From Ostreococcus mediterraneus (taxonomy: Eukaryota > Chlorophyta > Mamiellophyceae > Mamiellales > Bathycoccaceae): a stretch of 64,000 bases of DNA. Below the pieces are notes generated by a model. That model did no database searches, was not told the DNA's origin, and saw only the letters and a program-made list of their open reading frames with translations. Both the position numbers and the translations under genes were made by a program. This document shows, one piece after another, positions 45,656 to 55,600 of this stretch (positions within the stretch are counted from its first letter, which is position 1; every line of letters starts with the position of its first letter). The stretch lies in contig WMKK01000008.1 of assembly GCA_012295225.1 (NCBI GenBank), positions 186,001 to 250,000 of the forward strand. Reading direction: 5' to 3'.

Positions 45656-47485
45656 CTACGACGCGTCGTGCGTTTGTAATTTCTCGGGTAGCCGATGCTC
45701 CGAGGATGGTAAAGAAACGACGGTGTCAGCCTTCACTGTGACCTCATGAAGCGAGCGTCGATAGCGGTAACGAATGCGAAGGAACTTGTCTTCGCCTGGG
45801 CATGGGTCGCAAAATCCGAGAAGGTCGGACATGGAGACATTTTCGTACAAATCGAGCGTGTCGCCGTCCACCATGAATTGCGTTGCCTTGGTGACGTCTA
45901 CGTAAGGCGGAGGTAACGTTGTGGGCGGCGGTGATTGCGGTGTCGCCGCTGATGGCGCACCATCTTCGGACGCAGTCGGTACTCTCGCGCCTGGCGGCGC
46001 CCACGGCTTGAAATCAGGAATTATTGGTGCGTTCTTGACTTTGTTTGGTTTGGGATCAAATGCGCCGAACACCGCCGCTTCGATGACGAGGCCGCCGCGT
46101 GTTTGCGCGGCGCGAGCTTTTTTATCAGCCGCTGCCTCGATAACTTTCGCGTCATCAAATGCCGCGCGCATGGCTGCCAATACTGCGCGTTTGTTTTGCT
46201 TTCGCGCCGCTAATTGACGTTTGCGGACGTAGCTAAGCACTATGGGCCTAACCAAGAAGCGACGCACCAAAATGAGCGCGATTGGTGGTAGCGTAAACGC
46301 CACGAGCGATTTACGCCAACTCACCAGTGGTGTCAACAACACAGGAATGATGAAGCGTTGACCTTGACGATTCATCCTAAATTTAAGCGTGAGACCTCGA
46401 AGGCTAACGACGATGCTGAAACCGAGCGCCGTGTCTTCGTCCACTTGGTTTGTCGTTCCAACCTCCATCTCCATGCCAGTCGTCCCAGCCTTCACCGCGG
46501 CTCTATACACTTGCGTGTTACTGACCTGACGCACGTAGCTTCCAGCGATACCGGTCGCCGCCAAGCCTACAGTCAAGTCGCACTTCACGGCGTTCTTACC
46601 GAATGCGTGCGAAGCGCCGGTGGACATCGACCCGATTGGACCAACATTCCAAGACAAGTGTCCGCGCGTTTGCGGAAACAGTTGGCGTTCCAACATCAGA
46701 TTCAACCCCAAGCCTTGCTGCGCGATATAATTATACGAAATCGCACCGCTCGTATGCGTCGTGAGCTGTCTCGTAATCGTCGCCGTCGCTGCGCTCGTCA
46801 ATCCAGTTTGCGCGCTCACGTCGACAGACGTTAACGGCGAAACCGCCCGACGCCATCCTAAGATGAAGTTCCCGCCACCTCGACCACCGCGCATCGACCC
46901 TTGTGTGACAAAATACGCCACATCATCATCACTCAGCGGAATCTCCATCGAATTTGATAACGAAACGCTCGTCAAATCCAAACCCGGGTTCGCCGTATAC
47001 CGCGCGCGCCTCCGTCTTATCTCCTCCTCCACTAAATGCGCCGCACTAAACCCAAATATATACGTCCCATTAAAGTTCAACTTGGCCTCAGCCGCCTCCT
47101 TTGCCTCCTTCGCTTGCTGGCGCGCGAATTCCACGCGTAGCTCCTCCACCGTCTTGCCTCGCGCGCCCAACTCGCGCCCAGCTCTCGCGCCGTCAATCCC
47201 GTACACATCATACACCCCCCGTCGCTCACTATCGCTCAATATCTCATACGCCTCACTCACCGTCGCGAACGCGCGTTGCGCCGCCTCCCGCACGCTCGTC
47301 GCGTCCTCAGCGCCGCTCGACACTTTATCCGGATGAATCGCACTCGCCTTGGCGCGATACGCGCGCTTTATATCTTCCGCCGACGCGTCCCGTCGCACGC
47401 CGAGCGCGGCGTAGAGGTCTCGCGCACTCGGCGCCGACGTCGACGCGTCATCGTCCGACGCCGACTCCGACGCGTCGCGCGACAT
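45656..47485 (-). CDS. DNAJC11: DNAJC11-like J-domain protein with DUF3395
   Basis: 609 codons from the ATG at 47485. The frame runs further into the divergent gene, and ATG 47542 is an alternative. A short Ser/Asp-rich tail is followed by a J domain (LYAALGVRRDASAEDIKRAYR) with the HPD motif intact (AIHPDKVSSG). The middle part is beta-rich with repeated strands, as in the barrel-like DNAJC11 core, and the C-terminal domain (EDKFLRIRYRYRRSLHEVTV) matches DUF3395. Animal DNAJC11 associates with the mitochondrial MICOS/SAM complexes at the inner-outer membrane contact. A hydrophobic segment LVAFTLPPIALILV near residue 415 could be a membrane anchor. Confidence 0.88.
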   Translation of the reverse strand: MSRDASESASDDDASTSAPSARDLYAALGVRRDASAEDIKRAYRAKASAIHPDKVSSGAEDATSVREAAQRAFATVSEAYEILSDSERRGVYDVYGIDGARAGRELGARGKTVEELRVEFARQQAKEAKEAAEAKLNFNGTYIFGFSAAHLVEEEIRRRRARYTANPGLDLTSVSLSNSMEIPLSDDDVAYFVTQGSMRGGRGGGNFILGWRRAVSPLTSVDVSAQTGLTSAATATITRQLTTHTSGAISYNYIAQQGLGLNLMLERQLFPQTRGHLSWNVGPIGSMSTGASHAFGKNAVKCDLTVGLAATGIAGSYVRQVSNTQVYRAAVKAGTTGMEMEVGTTNQVDEDTALGFSIVVSLRGLTLKFRMNRQGQRFIIPVLLTPLVSWRKSLVAFTLPPIALILVRRFLVRPIVLSYVRKRQLAARKQNKRAVLAAMRAAFDDAKVIEAAADKKARAAQTRGGLVIEAAVFGAFDPKPNKVKNAPIIPDFKPWAPPGARVPTASEDGAPSAATPQSPPPTTLPPPYVDVTKATQFMVDGDTLDLYENVSMSDLLGFCDPCPGEDKFLRIRYRYRRSLHEVTVKADTVVSLPSSEHRLPEKLQTHDAS

Positions 47486-47540
47486 GGACGCGGCGCGGCG
47501 CACAGTGGCGCGGCGCACAACGACCTCATTATTTGTCGTC

Positions 47541-49130
47541 ATGGGTATCGCGACGACGGGCAAGGGCAAGGGCAAAGGGAACGCCGCGAAGGGTGACGGT
47601 GCGGTGGTGAAGCGCGAACGCACCGCGGCGTCGGCGCACGCGCGTCCGGGCGCGAGAACGGACGTCACGGTGGTGCTCGATGCGGGTGGTGGGTCTATGA
47701 AATGTGGCATCGCGGAAGACGGCGCCGACGCCGCGGTCGTGGTTCCGCACGGCGTTGCGCGCGCGAAAGCGGGGTCACTCACCGTGAACGTTGTTGCGGA
47801 TGAGATTTTGGGCGTGACGGATATCAATGGGTTGAGCGTGCGTCGACCGGTGGATCGAGGGTACGTCGTGAACTGGGAGCTCGAACGAGACGTGCTCGCG
47901 CGCGTGTTCTATGACGTGCTCGGCGTCGATACGCAGACGTGTGATTTGGTTATCACCGAGGCACCGTTTGCGCTGCCGAAGATTCAGAGCGCGCTGGACG
48001 CAATGTTTTTCGAAGAGTTTGGGTTTAAAAGCGTCGTCGTGGCGACGCCGGCGATGTTGGCGAAACGATACGCGGACGCCGCGGATAAATCTCGCGCGCT
48101 GGATGTGAATACTACGGCGCGATGCGGCGTCGTTATCGACTGTGGATTTTCGTTCGCGCATGCGACGCCTATTCTTGATGGGAAAACCGTCGCCCGCGGG
48201 GTGAGAAGATTAAATTTAGGAGGCAAGTCGTTGACAAACTATTTGAAGGAGTTGGTGTCGTATAGGCAATGGAACATGATGGATGAGAGCGTGGTGATTG
48301 AGGACGTCAAAGAGAAACTGTGTTACGTTGCCGACGATGCAATGGCTGAGCTGGCCAAATGCAAAGTGAAGAAAGGGAACGAAGTGACGAAGGAGTATGT
48401 GTTGCCAGACGGAATCCACGTGTTGCGCGGCTTTGTCCGCGAAGACAACGCCGAGACGGCGAAAAAAGGTGAAGGCGATGATGACGACGACGATGATGAC
48501 GACGATGACGACGACGATGACGAAGACTTTGGTGCCAAGGGTCCGAAAAAGAAGAAGAAGGCACCAGCGCCGAAGAAACCGAAAATTGTCAAACCCACCG
48601 AGGTGGAGCACCAATTTCTGACGCTCACGAACGAACGCTTTATGGTGCCTGAGACGTTGTTTAGGCCCAGTGACATTGGTTCAACACAGTGCGGCGTACC
48701 TGAGCTCGTCGTCCAGGCAGTAGAAATTGATGATTTGAACGACGCTGAACGTGCGTTATGCTACTTAGACGTTATTTTGGTTGGAGGATGCACGTTGTTT
48801 CCAAACTTTGTCGAACGATTTGAACGCGAATTGCGCGCTCTCGTCTCACAGAGAAACATGATTCGTGTTCGAAGGCTAGACGATCCCATCAAGGCGGCGT
48901 GGTTGGGAGGATTAGACCTCGCTCTTGACCGCGATTTTTTCACCGCCAACGCGTTGACGCGTGAGGAGTATATGGCGAATAAGAAGGCTATTCTTGAATC
49001 GCAGGAGAGCTTTGAAGTCGTGCCGTCGACGCGCACCGGGCGACTGCTCGAATTCGCAGAGATGCCGGAAACTCCGAGCGAAAGTCACGTCGCAGCCGAA
49101 GTGAAGCGTCTAACACCAGTGTTAATCTAG
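47541..49130 (+). CDS. ARP6: actin-related protein 6 (SWR1-complex subunit)
   Basis: 529 codons from the ATG at 47541 (ATG 47484 would add 19 residues and overlap the DNAJC11 start). After a Lys/Gly-rich leader comes the actin fold: TVVLDAGGGSMKCGI, RRPVDRGYVVNWELER, VVIDCGFSFAHATPI and RRLNLGGKSLTNYLKELVSYRQW, with the last matching the ARP6 version of the phosphate-binding region. The C-terminal half has VILVGGCTLFPNFVERFERELR. An acidic insert of consecutive Asp residues (about 311-329) followed by a Lys/Pro-rich stretch is not part of the actin fold. ARP6 is a core subunit of the SWR1 remodeller that deposits H2A.Z. Confidence 0.9.
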   Translation: MGIATTGKGKGKGNAAKGDGAVVKRERTAASAHARPGARTDVTVVLDAGGGSMKCGIAEDGADAAVVVPHGVARAKAGSLTVNVVADEILGVTDINGLSVRRPVDRGYVVNWELERDVLARVFYDVLGVDTQTCDLVITEAPFALPKIQSALDAMFFEEFGFKSVVVATPAMLAKRYADAADKSRALDVNTTARCGVVIDCGFSFAHATPILDGKTVARGVRRLNLGGKSLTNYLKELVSYRQWNMMDESVVIEDVKEKLCYVADDAMAELAKCKVKKGNEVTKEYVLPDGIHVLRGFVREDNAETAKKGEGDDDDDDDDDDDDDDDEDFGAKGPKKKKKAPAPKKPKIVKPTEVEHQFLTLTNERFMVPETLFRPSDIGSTQCGVPELVVQAVEIDDLNDAERALCYLDVILVGGCTLFPNFVERFERELRALVSQRNMIRVRRLDDPIKAAWLGGLDLALDRDFFTANALTREEYMANKKAILESQESFEVVPSTRTGRLLEFAEMPETPSESHVAAEVKRLTPVLI

Positions 49131-49225
49131 CAAATGTAAGTTACGACTCGTAGAAGAAGAAGAATATAAAATTAAATTACAACAGTTCGATTGGAGCGAA
49201 GCGTAATCCAAATCGCAAACCATCC

Positions 49226-51358
49226 TTATCCGCGAAGTCCTACGTTTTCTTGCCTATGACCTCCGACAAAGCAGCACGATAAGCCGCAGCACCCGTCTTC
49301 AGCAGACCATTGCTGAGCGTGCGTGCAATCTTCGCGCCAAAGCTCATGATATACGCGCTCTTGCTCAGCTTTGCTAATGCCGACGATGTCCATCCAGACG
49401 CGGTTACTCTTGAACTCGTTCGCGAATTGAAACAAGTACGGCACCGTGACTGGAACGAAAATCTTCCCCTTGAGCTCGTCCCTGAGGCCCTCATCCATCT
49501 TAACATACAAGTCTGAGTAAAATCGACCGCGAACCGAGTCAGATTTCCACGTCGGTCCTTTCTTAGCCGATTCCTCCGCCTCGGCTAGTCGTTGAAGCTC
49601 CTCAGATTTGTACACAATATCATTAATACCTCGCGCCGACTTCTTCGACGTCGTCGACTCATCGCCATCGACATCCGGTTCGGCGCCTTGAAGGGTTTGC
49701 TCGCTAGCTTCCGTCACACTTCTAACGAGTTCGTCGGGAGAAGTGATGATACCGTCGTCATCCGTCCCAACCTGCGCCGAAGCATTCTTCTCGGACGCGG
49801 ATTCAGCAGCTTGCTTGTCAGCCGCCTCTTTGCTAGCAACGGTTTTTTCAAACTCTTCATTGACGCGATTCAAGTCGTCGACGATGGTGCTGATAAAATC
49901 ATCATTCAATTTGCCAAGCAATTTGCGCGCGCCGCCTTTCCTTTTGAGATCAATTTCATGACGTACTGGAATTGAGTATCGTCGCAACCACTTGTACGGC
50001 AACGGAGGGATTTGACCGTTATTAGCCATGTCGTGTAAACGTTTGACGTGCGGCTCGAACATTTTCACCAGATGTTCGGTGGCGTGGACGTCACCCTTCT
50101 TCTCTAAGAGAGAGTCCTGCGAATCAAAGGCGATGGATCGAAGACCAGCGTCGTCACTCGATGCGACGGACGTCGTGATATACTCGCCATCCTTCGGAGG
50201 AAGACCGAGATATTCTTCAACCGCGGCGGCAACTTCGGCTGGGTTCTCTTCGATGTCATCTGCGTACAACACGAGCATGTCTGGGAATTCCTTGAGCCAA
50301 ATGTCCAAGTACTCGGCGTACATGCTCCAACCTAAGAACGAGTGGAAATCCAAACACTCGCGCGCGATGGTGCTTGCATCGCTGCCATCGGCCTCAGAAA
50401 GGCACTCTTCTAAAAACGTTTTGGTCTTCGACGCCGTGTCCGCCCACGAATAATCGTTATCCTTGAGCGCGCACGCGCTCAACCCGCCCGCCTCCATCGG
50501 CGTCCCTTGCGGATGGTTCTCTTCAACGTATCTCGCCATCGCTCGCCCCACTGGATCGCGTAACACCACAATTGGTCTTAAATTCGGCATCAGTGATTTC
50601 ATCGTCGACGCGCAGCACGCGCAGTTGAAGTACGTATCGCTCCAGTCGCCAGTCACGACGTCGCCTTCTTCTCTTTCAAACGGATCCCCGTCGCGCGTAA
50701 AGGTATAGTCATCCGCCTCGTTCGCGACGACGGCGGAGAAATACGCCTTTAATAGCGGCTTTGGCGGATCACACATCTGCACCCCTTGCGCGGCGCCGTA
50801 CACTGGGTTGAAAAAATGCAACGTCTTTTGCGTCGAGCCAATCATGTCGTGCTGCGACATCAACGTCTTCAACGAGTTCACCCCACCCACGTGGCTTCCT
50901 ATCACCGCATACGACGGCATGCACACCCCATTACCAGTCACCTCGCTATTCATGTGACATTTCATGACGCCCGAAGAATCCCCACCGCGCATCGCCGCCG
51001 AACGCGACCGGTGCTCGAAGACCCAAATTGGGTGTTCAACAAACGTCGACCCGATAAAGAGCACGAGCGCGCACGCGCACAGCGCCAGCGCGCCGGGAAG
51101 CAGGTGCGGAAAGTTAGTTCGAGCTATGCGTGCGCGTGACGTCACCCAATCGTCTTCGGGTGCGCGCGACGCCTTGGGTTCGCGTTCGAGGCTGCGATCG
51201 CGCACCACGTCTATGACTGCCGCAGCGGATGTTGACGGCTCGCCAGCCGTCGACGGCGCCGTGGCTGGCGCGGAGACCATCGGCGTGCGCTCATTTGCGC
51301 TCGTACTCGCGCGTGTTTCCACCGCGCGCGACGCCGCGCGGGCGGTTCGGCTCCACAT
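49226..51358 (-). CDS. membrane-anchored carbohydrate sulfotransferase
   Basis: 710 codons from an ATG. A long N-terminal cytosolic tail leads to one hydrophobic segment at about residues 88-107 (LALCACALVLFIGSTFV), so a type II Golgi topology is likely. The sulfotransferase domain follows: YAVIGSHVGGVNSLKTLM in the place of the 5'-phosphosulfate-binding loop (the usual KGGTTSL is altered to HVGGVNSL), TLHFFNPVY and PIVVLRDPVGRAMARY, which is the 3'-phosphate-binding motif. A C-terminal low-complexity acidic region (about 510-590) and a Trp/Cys-rich tail follow. The donor would be PAPS. The altered first loop means activity needs testing. The acceptor is not known. Confidence 0.82.
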   Translation of the reverse strand: MWSRTARAASRAVETRASTSANERTPMVSAPATAPSTAGEPSTSAAAVIDVVRDRSLEREPKASRAPEDDWVTSRARIARTNFPHLLPGALALCACALVLFIGSTFVEHPIWVFEHRSRSAAMRGGDSSGVMKCHMNSEVTGNGVCMPSYAVIGSHVGGVNSLKTLMSQHDMIGSTQKTLHFFNPVYGAAQGVQMCDPPKPLLKAYFSAVVANEADDYTFTRDGDPFEREEGDVVTGDWSDTYFNCACCASTMKSLMPNLRPIVVLRDPVGRAMARYVEENHPQGTPMEAGGLSACALKDNDYSWADTASKTKTFLEECLSEADGSDASTIARECLDFHSFLGWSMYAEYLDIWLKEFPDMLVLYADDIEENPAEVAAAVEEYLGLPPKDGEYITTSVASSDDAGLRSIAFDSQDSLLEKKGDVHATEHLVKMFEPHVKRLHDMANNGQIPPLPYKWLRRYSIPVRHEIDLKRKGGARKLLGKLNDDFISTIVDDLNRVNEEFEKTVASKEAADKQAAESASEKNASAQVGTDDDGIITSPDELVRSVTEASEQTLQGAEPDVDGDESTTSKKSARGINDIVYKSEELQRLAEAEESAKKGPTWKSDSVRGRFYSDLYVKMDEGLRDELKGKIFVPVTVPYLFQFANEFKSNRVWMDIVGISKAEQERVYHELWREDCTHAQQWSAEDGCCGLSCCFVGGHRQENVGLRG

Positions 51359-51445
51359 CGCGCAATGGCGCGCGGCGATGGTGTTGAGCTCAAACTTGAG
51401 CGGTGGCGCCGAAATCGACGTCTGGAGTTACACATGTGAGCTAAG

Positions 51446-52411
51446 CTATTCCCTCATCGTGGCGAGTAAGTGTGAAATCAATGGCAACGCGATAGATAGG
51501 TTTTGTCGACACGCGTGCGGGCGTCCGGGGAGGTTTAAGACGAAAGCGCCGGAATGGGCGACGCCGGCGACGGCGCGGGAGAGGAGCGCGTGCGGCTCAG
51601 CCACGGCGGTCGCGGCGCGAATTGCCTCCGGTAATCCAGAGATTTCTCGCGCGAGCACGCGCATGGTGGCTTCCGGGGTGACATCTCGTGGTGCGCATCC
51701 CGTGCCGCCGGTGGTGAAAACGATATCGCATCGAGAGGTTAAATCAACGAGGGCTCGCTCGATGACGACTTCGTCGTCGGGGACGAGCGCCGTTGAAACT
51801 TCAGAAATATCAAAAGCGCCCGACGCTAAGGCGTACTCGCGTACTACGCGCTCGATAGTAGGTCCGCTTTCATCCGCGTACATGCCTGCGGAGGCGCGAT
51901 CTGAAACCGTCAAGATGCCTACGCGCGTCGAGGAGCCGCCGACGCGGGCGGCTCTAAAACCACCGCCGACCGCGCAAGCGCCCCCCCCCAGCAACTCGTC
52001 AGCTGGCGTGCAGCACACCTCGGATAGACCGTCAACGGCAATAGGCTGCAACCCAACGCCCGCAGTCGTCATCGAGGCGAACGAATTAGCCTTGTCCATG
52101 TCCAACGCTTCGTGCTTTGCGTGTTCCGCAGCGCCGGAGGCGAAGGCTTCTAGCTGCTCCGGCGTCGCTTTCGCCTGATACTTTGTCTTCCACGTCGCAT
52201 ATGGCTCCCCGTATACGTACTCGCACGCATCGTCGTACGTCATGCTGTATCCAACCTTTTGCGCGCCCAAAAGCGTCCACTTTGCGAGACAGTTGCGGCA
52301 GAAACCAGCCAAGTTCATGACGTCAATGTTTTGGACGTCCGTGCGCGTTCGCAAGTGCGCCAGTAGCGAGCGAAACGCAAACGCTTCAATTTGTGTCTGC
52401 AGTGACGTCAT
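51446..52411 (-). CDS. fusion of DUF1244 domain and MogA/Cnx1G-type molybdopterin adenylyltransferase
   Basis: 321 codons from an ATG. Residues 1-100 are a DUF1244 domain (AFRSLLAHLRTRTDVQNIDVM and AGFCRNCLAKWTLLGAQK, with two cysteines spaced CxxC). After a linker of about 50 residues comes a MoaB/MogA domain: RVGILTVSDRASAGMYADES, VFTTGGTG (about 231), RDVTPEATMRVL and LPGRPHACRQNL. MogA and plant Cnx1 G domain adenylate molybdopterin before molybdenum insertion, and the Cnx1 E domain is absent here. The frame passes through a run of nine G (51981-51989) in the linker, so a one-base sequencing error there could join or split the two parts. I treat it as a fusion because the frame is intact. 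Confidence 0.85.
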   Translation of the reverse strand: MTSLQTQIEAFAFRSLLAHLRTRTDVQNIDVMNLAGFCRNCLAKWTLLGAQKVGYSMTYDDACEYVYGEPYATWKTKYQAKATPEQLEAFASGAAEHAKHEALDMDKANSFASMTTAGVGLQPIAVDGLSEVCCTPADELLGGGACAVGGGFRAARVGGSSTRVGILTVSDRASAGMYADESGPTIERVVREYALASGAFDISEVSTALVPDDEVVIERALVDLTSRCDIVFTTGGTGCAPRDVTPEATMRVLAREISGLPEAIRAATAVAEPHALLSRAVAGVAHSGAFVLNLPGRPHACRQNLSIALPLISHLLATMRE

Positions 52412-52610
52412 GTTGCGCGCGTACTTTCACACTGGCAGGCGACGATGTGTGACGTTTGGCGCTCGCGCCGGCCCTCTTCTCGCAAAAAGCGCGCTCGAGC
52501 GTTCATGTTTACGGTAACTTTTAACTTTCATTACATTCATATCACAGCATATCATACCAGCTCGACGCGAGTCACGGCAACCAATCGTCGTCGACATCAT
52601 AACAAATCAC

Positions 52611-55600
52611 TCACGCAGGGATGGGACTGCGGAACTGCGGGCCAAAAATGGATAGCAACATGGGTAGCACGACGACGGCTTGCAGGTAGCTCGCCGACAA
52701 CGTTAATACGATGAACGTGGCGAATTTCGTGAAGAATACAATCGTCGCGCCGAGCAAGCACGACGCGGCAGCTACGGTTGATACACAGCCGGCAGTTATT
52801 GCACCGCCGACAGCTTGTAGCGCCGAAAGCGCGCGTTCATCTTTGGTCATCGCGGTTCGACGCGTCGCCACGTAACACAGCGTCACGTGCGAAATCGGAT
52901 CGATGGCCAATCCAACCAAAATTTGCACGCAAATAGCCTCGATGATCCCAAGCGACCATCCTCGGAGATACATAAACGCGCCAAAATACATCACGACGGA
53001 CGCGATGCACCACGTAGCTAACAAGGCGCATCGCAAGTTACCCGTGCACAGGAGCAAAATGCAAAGCGCCATCACCATTGAATACGCCACCGTGAGCAAC
53101 GCGCCTCCTTTTAATTCCGAAATCGTATCCAGCAGCACCCAACTATCACTCGATTGGAACGCACCGATGGTTTCAGGTGGCCCATTGGCGATCCGCGCCG
53201 CGAACCAAGACGACCAGAAATCGTGCGCATGTTTGACATCGAGCGCGTTGCCTTCTCTGTTCGTCGTCGTCACGACGCTCACCGCCGAGTACGCCACGCA
53301 CGCGTCCGCACATTCATCCTTAAATCCAATAATTGAGTGCCTATTCACCTCTCGCATGTACGCTCCGAACACGTCGCGAAATTCGTCAATGGGCAGCGGC
53401 AATCCCGCGCGATGCGTGCCGCCGAAACCGCCGCCTCGAATCCACGCGTCGACGTCGGAAATCCAACAATTCACCGACGCGTTTGAGCGCACGTACGGAA
53501 CCATGTCGCTCGACTTGAGCGCGTCGCACAAATCAAGCAAGAACACCTGCGAACGTGGATTAGCGAAATCATACGACGCGCTCGGGACGTCGAGCCACAC
53601 TGGATCACCGTCGTAATGGAGCTGCTTATCCGTATTCGCGACCGCCGCGGAGCGTTTGACGTCGACGCCAAACGTAAATTCCACTCGCACCGCGTCTTCG
53701 TATCGCGATGAATTGAAACTCCTCGCCGCGGTTGTGAACTTATACACCGCGTGAGATTTCGGCCAGAGAGACAGCGCGTCATGTCCATTGATGTTGGCGC
53801 GCGAGGCGAGCGTGGCGGCGACCGCGACGCCGGCGACGCTCGACGCGACGATGACCCGACGCCATCGAATGGCGCACGCAAAGCATCGCTCGAGCACATT
53901 TCGCCGTCTCGGTCGCGCGCGCGCATTCAACGCCAGCGCCGAAGACGACGCATCGATCCATTCATCAATCAACGGGTGCACTTCGTGACCGAGACGCTCG
54001 AGTACGACGGGTGGAAACGGATCGAATACGCTCAACGCGCGTCGATGCGTGAAGAAGCGTTCGAGCGTCCCCACGTCGCCTAAATCAATCGTCGCCGAGC
54101 GCTGCGTTCGACGCGCTCGGCGATGCGGCGGCTCGTCCAGCGTCGTCGGGGCATCTGCGACGCGATTTCTTGCCCTCACGCGACGCTGAACCTTGGCGAT
54201 GATCACCAACACGCTCGGAATGACGAGTATCGTCACCGCGAGCAAGTATACGATTTGCGTCGCCATGTACATCGCGAAGAGCTTTAACGGGACGATCTTG
54301 CTAAAGACGTTGCTTGCAAATGCCACCGCGGTGGTGCACGACGTGATGCCAATGCTGAATGCCGAATGTGAGAGGCACGATGTCATGATGTCCTCCAATG
54401 CGGAATCGTCGGGAACGTCATGTAAGTCGCGGGATTTGGACGCCGCGCTCGCGGCTCGCCAGCAGGCGACGATGACGAAGACGTCATCCGCCGCGATGCC
54501 GACGGATATAAACACACCCGCAATGTGTATGACGCCAAACCATTCTCGAGCATAGATGAAATAATACGTCGCATGCGTGAGTATCGTCGCACCGATGATG
54601 GAAACGGCCGCACCGAGCGCGACGAGCGTCGATTTTGCGTACGCCAGCACGAGCGCCGTCGTCAACGTCAACGCGCCGACCGCCCACATGCAATCCGACG
54701 CGAGCTGTTCGTCCACGAGCGCATCATAAGCTTTATAATGTCGCCACGTCGCGCTCGCGCCGGCGTTGCGCATGGACACATCGTCGTTAAAGTGCTCAAC
54801 CACCGCGCGGCCGACGGATGTGACCCATTCCGCGGCGTCTTCGCCGTCGGACCGCAGACGAAACACCAGCCGTACGCTCATCGCGTCGCTCGACTCTTCA
54901 TTCACGAACGCATCGTTGAGCAGTATACCAAACAACCCCACGCCCATAGCCTCCAACGGCGCCCATGCAGACCACGCGATGAGCGTACGAATGCCTCGCG
55001 CGGCGTCCTCGACGTCCTCGACATCCGTGTCGCGGCAGTCATCCGCGACGTCGTCGAGCCGAACGGGCATTCGCGCGACAGACACCAAATCCTCCGTCGT
55101 CACCGCCACGGCGTTCATGAAATCGCACATCCCCACGCTGTCACCAATCATGCATCGAACGTCCACGTCTGCGCACATCACGCGCCCGCACGCGTCGCCG
55201 AGCGCGTCGCACATGACGCCGTGCGCCGCAACAGCCGCGGCTCGAGACGTCGACTGACCCGCTAAAGCGCATTGCTGTCGAATCAACGCCAATCGCCCCG
55301 CGCTCACGTCCGCGCGCGCATCACTCAACGCACGAATGCCCGCGAATATTTCACTCAAACCAATCACCGCGTACGCGTCGACGATGTTAAAGACGCTAAA
55401 ACATCGCGCAGGTTGACCGTCGACGTCGCGAACGACGCGCTCGAACCCGTCTGATTCTTCAATCATCCGTCGCAGCACGCACGCCTGCCGCATCGCGCGC
55501 ATCGCGGCATCGGATCTCCTGACATTGGTATTCACGCTGACGATGACGTGGAATTCATCTTGCCCGCTGTGGCCGTCGACGCCGGATTTACTCGTGAGGC

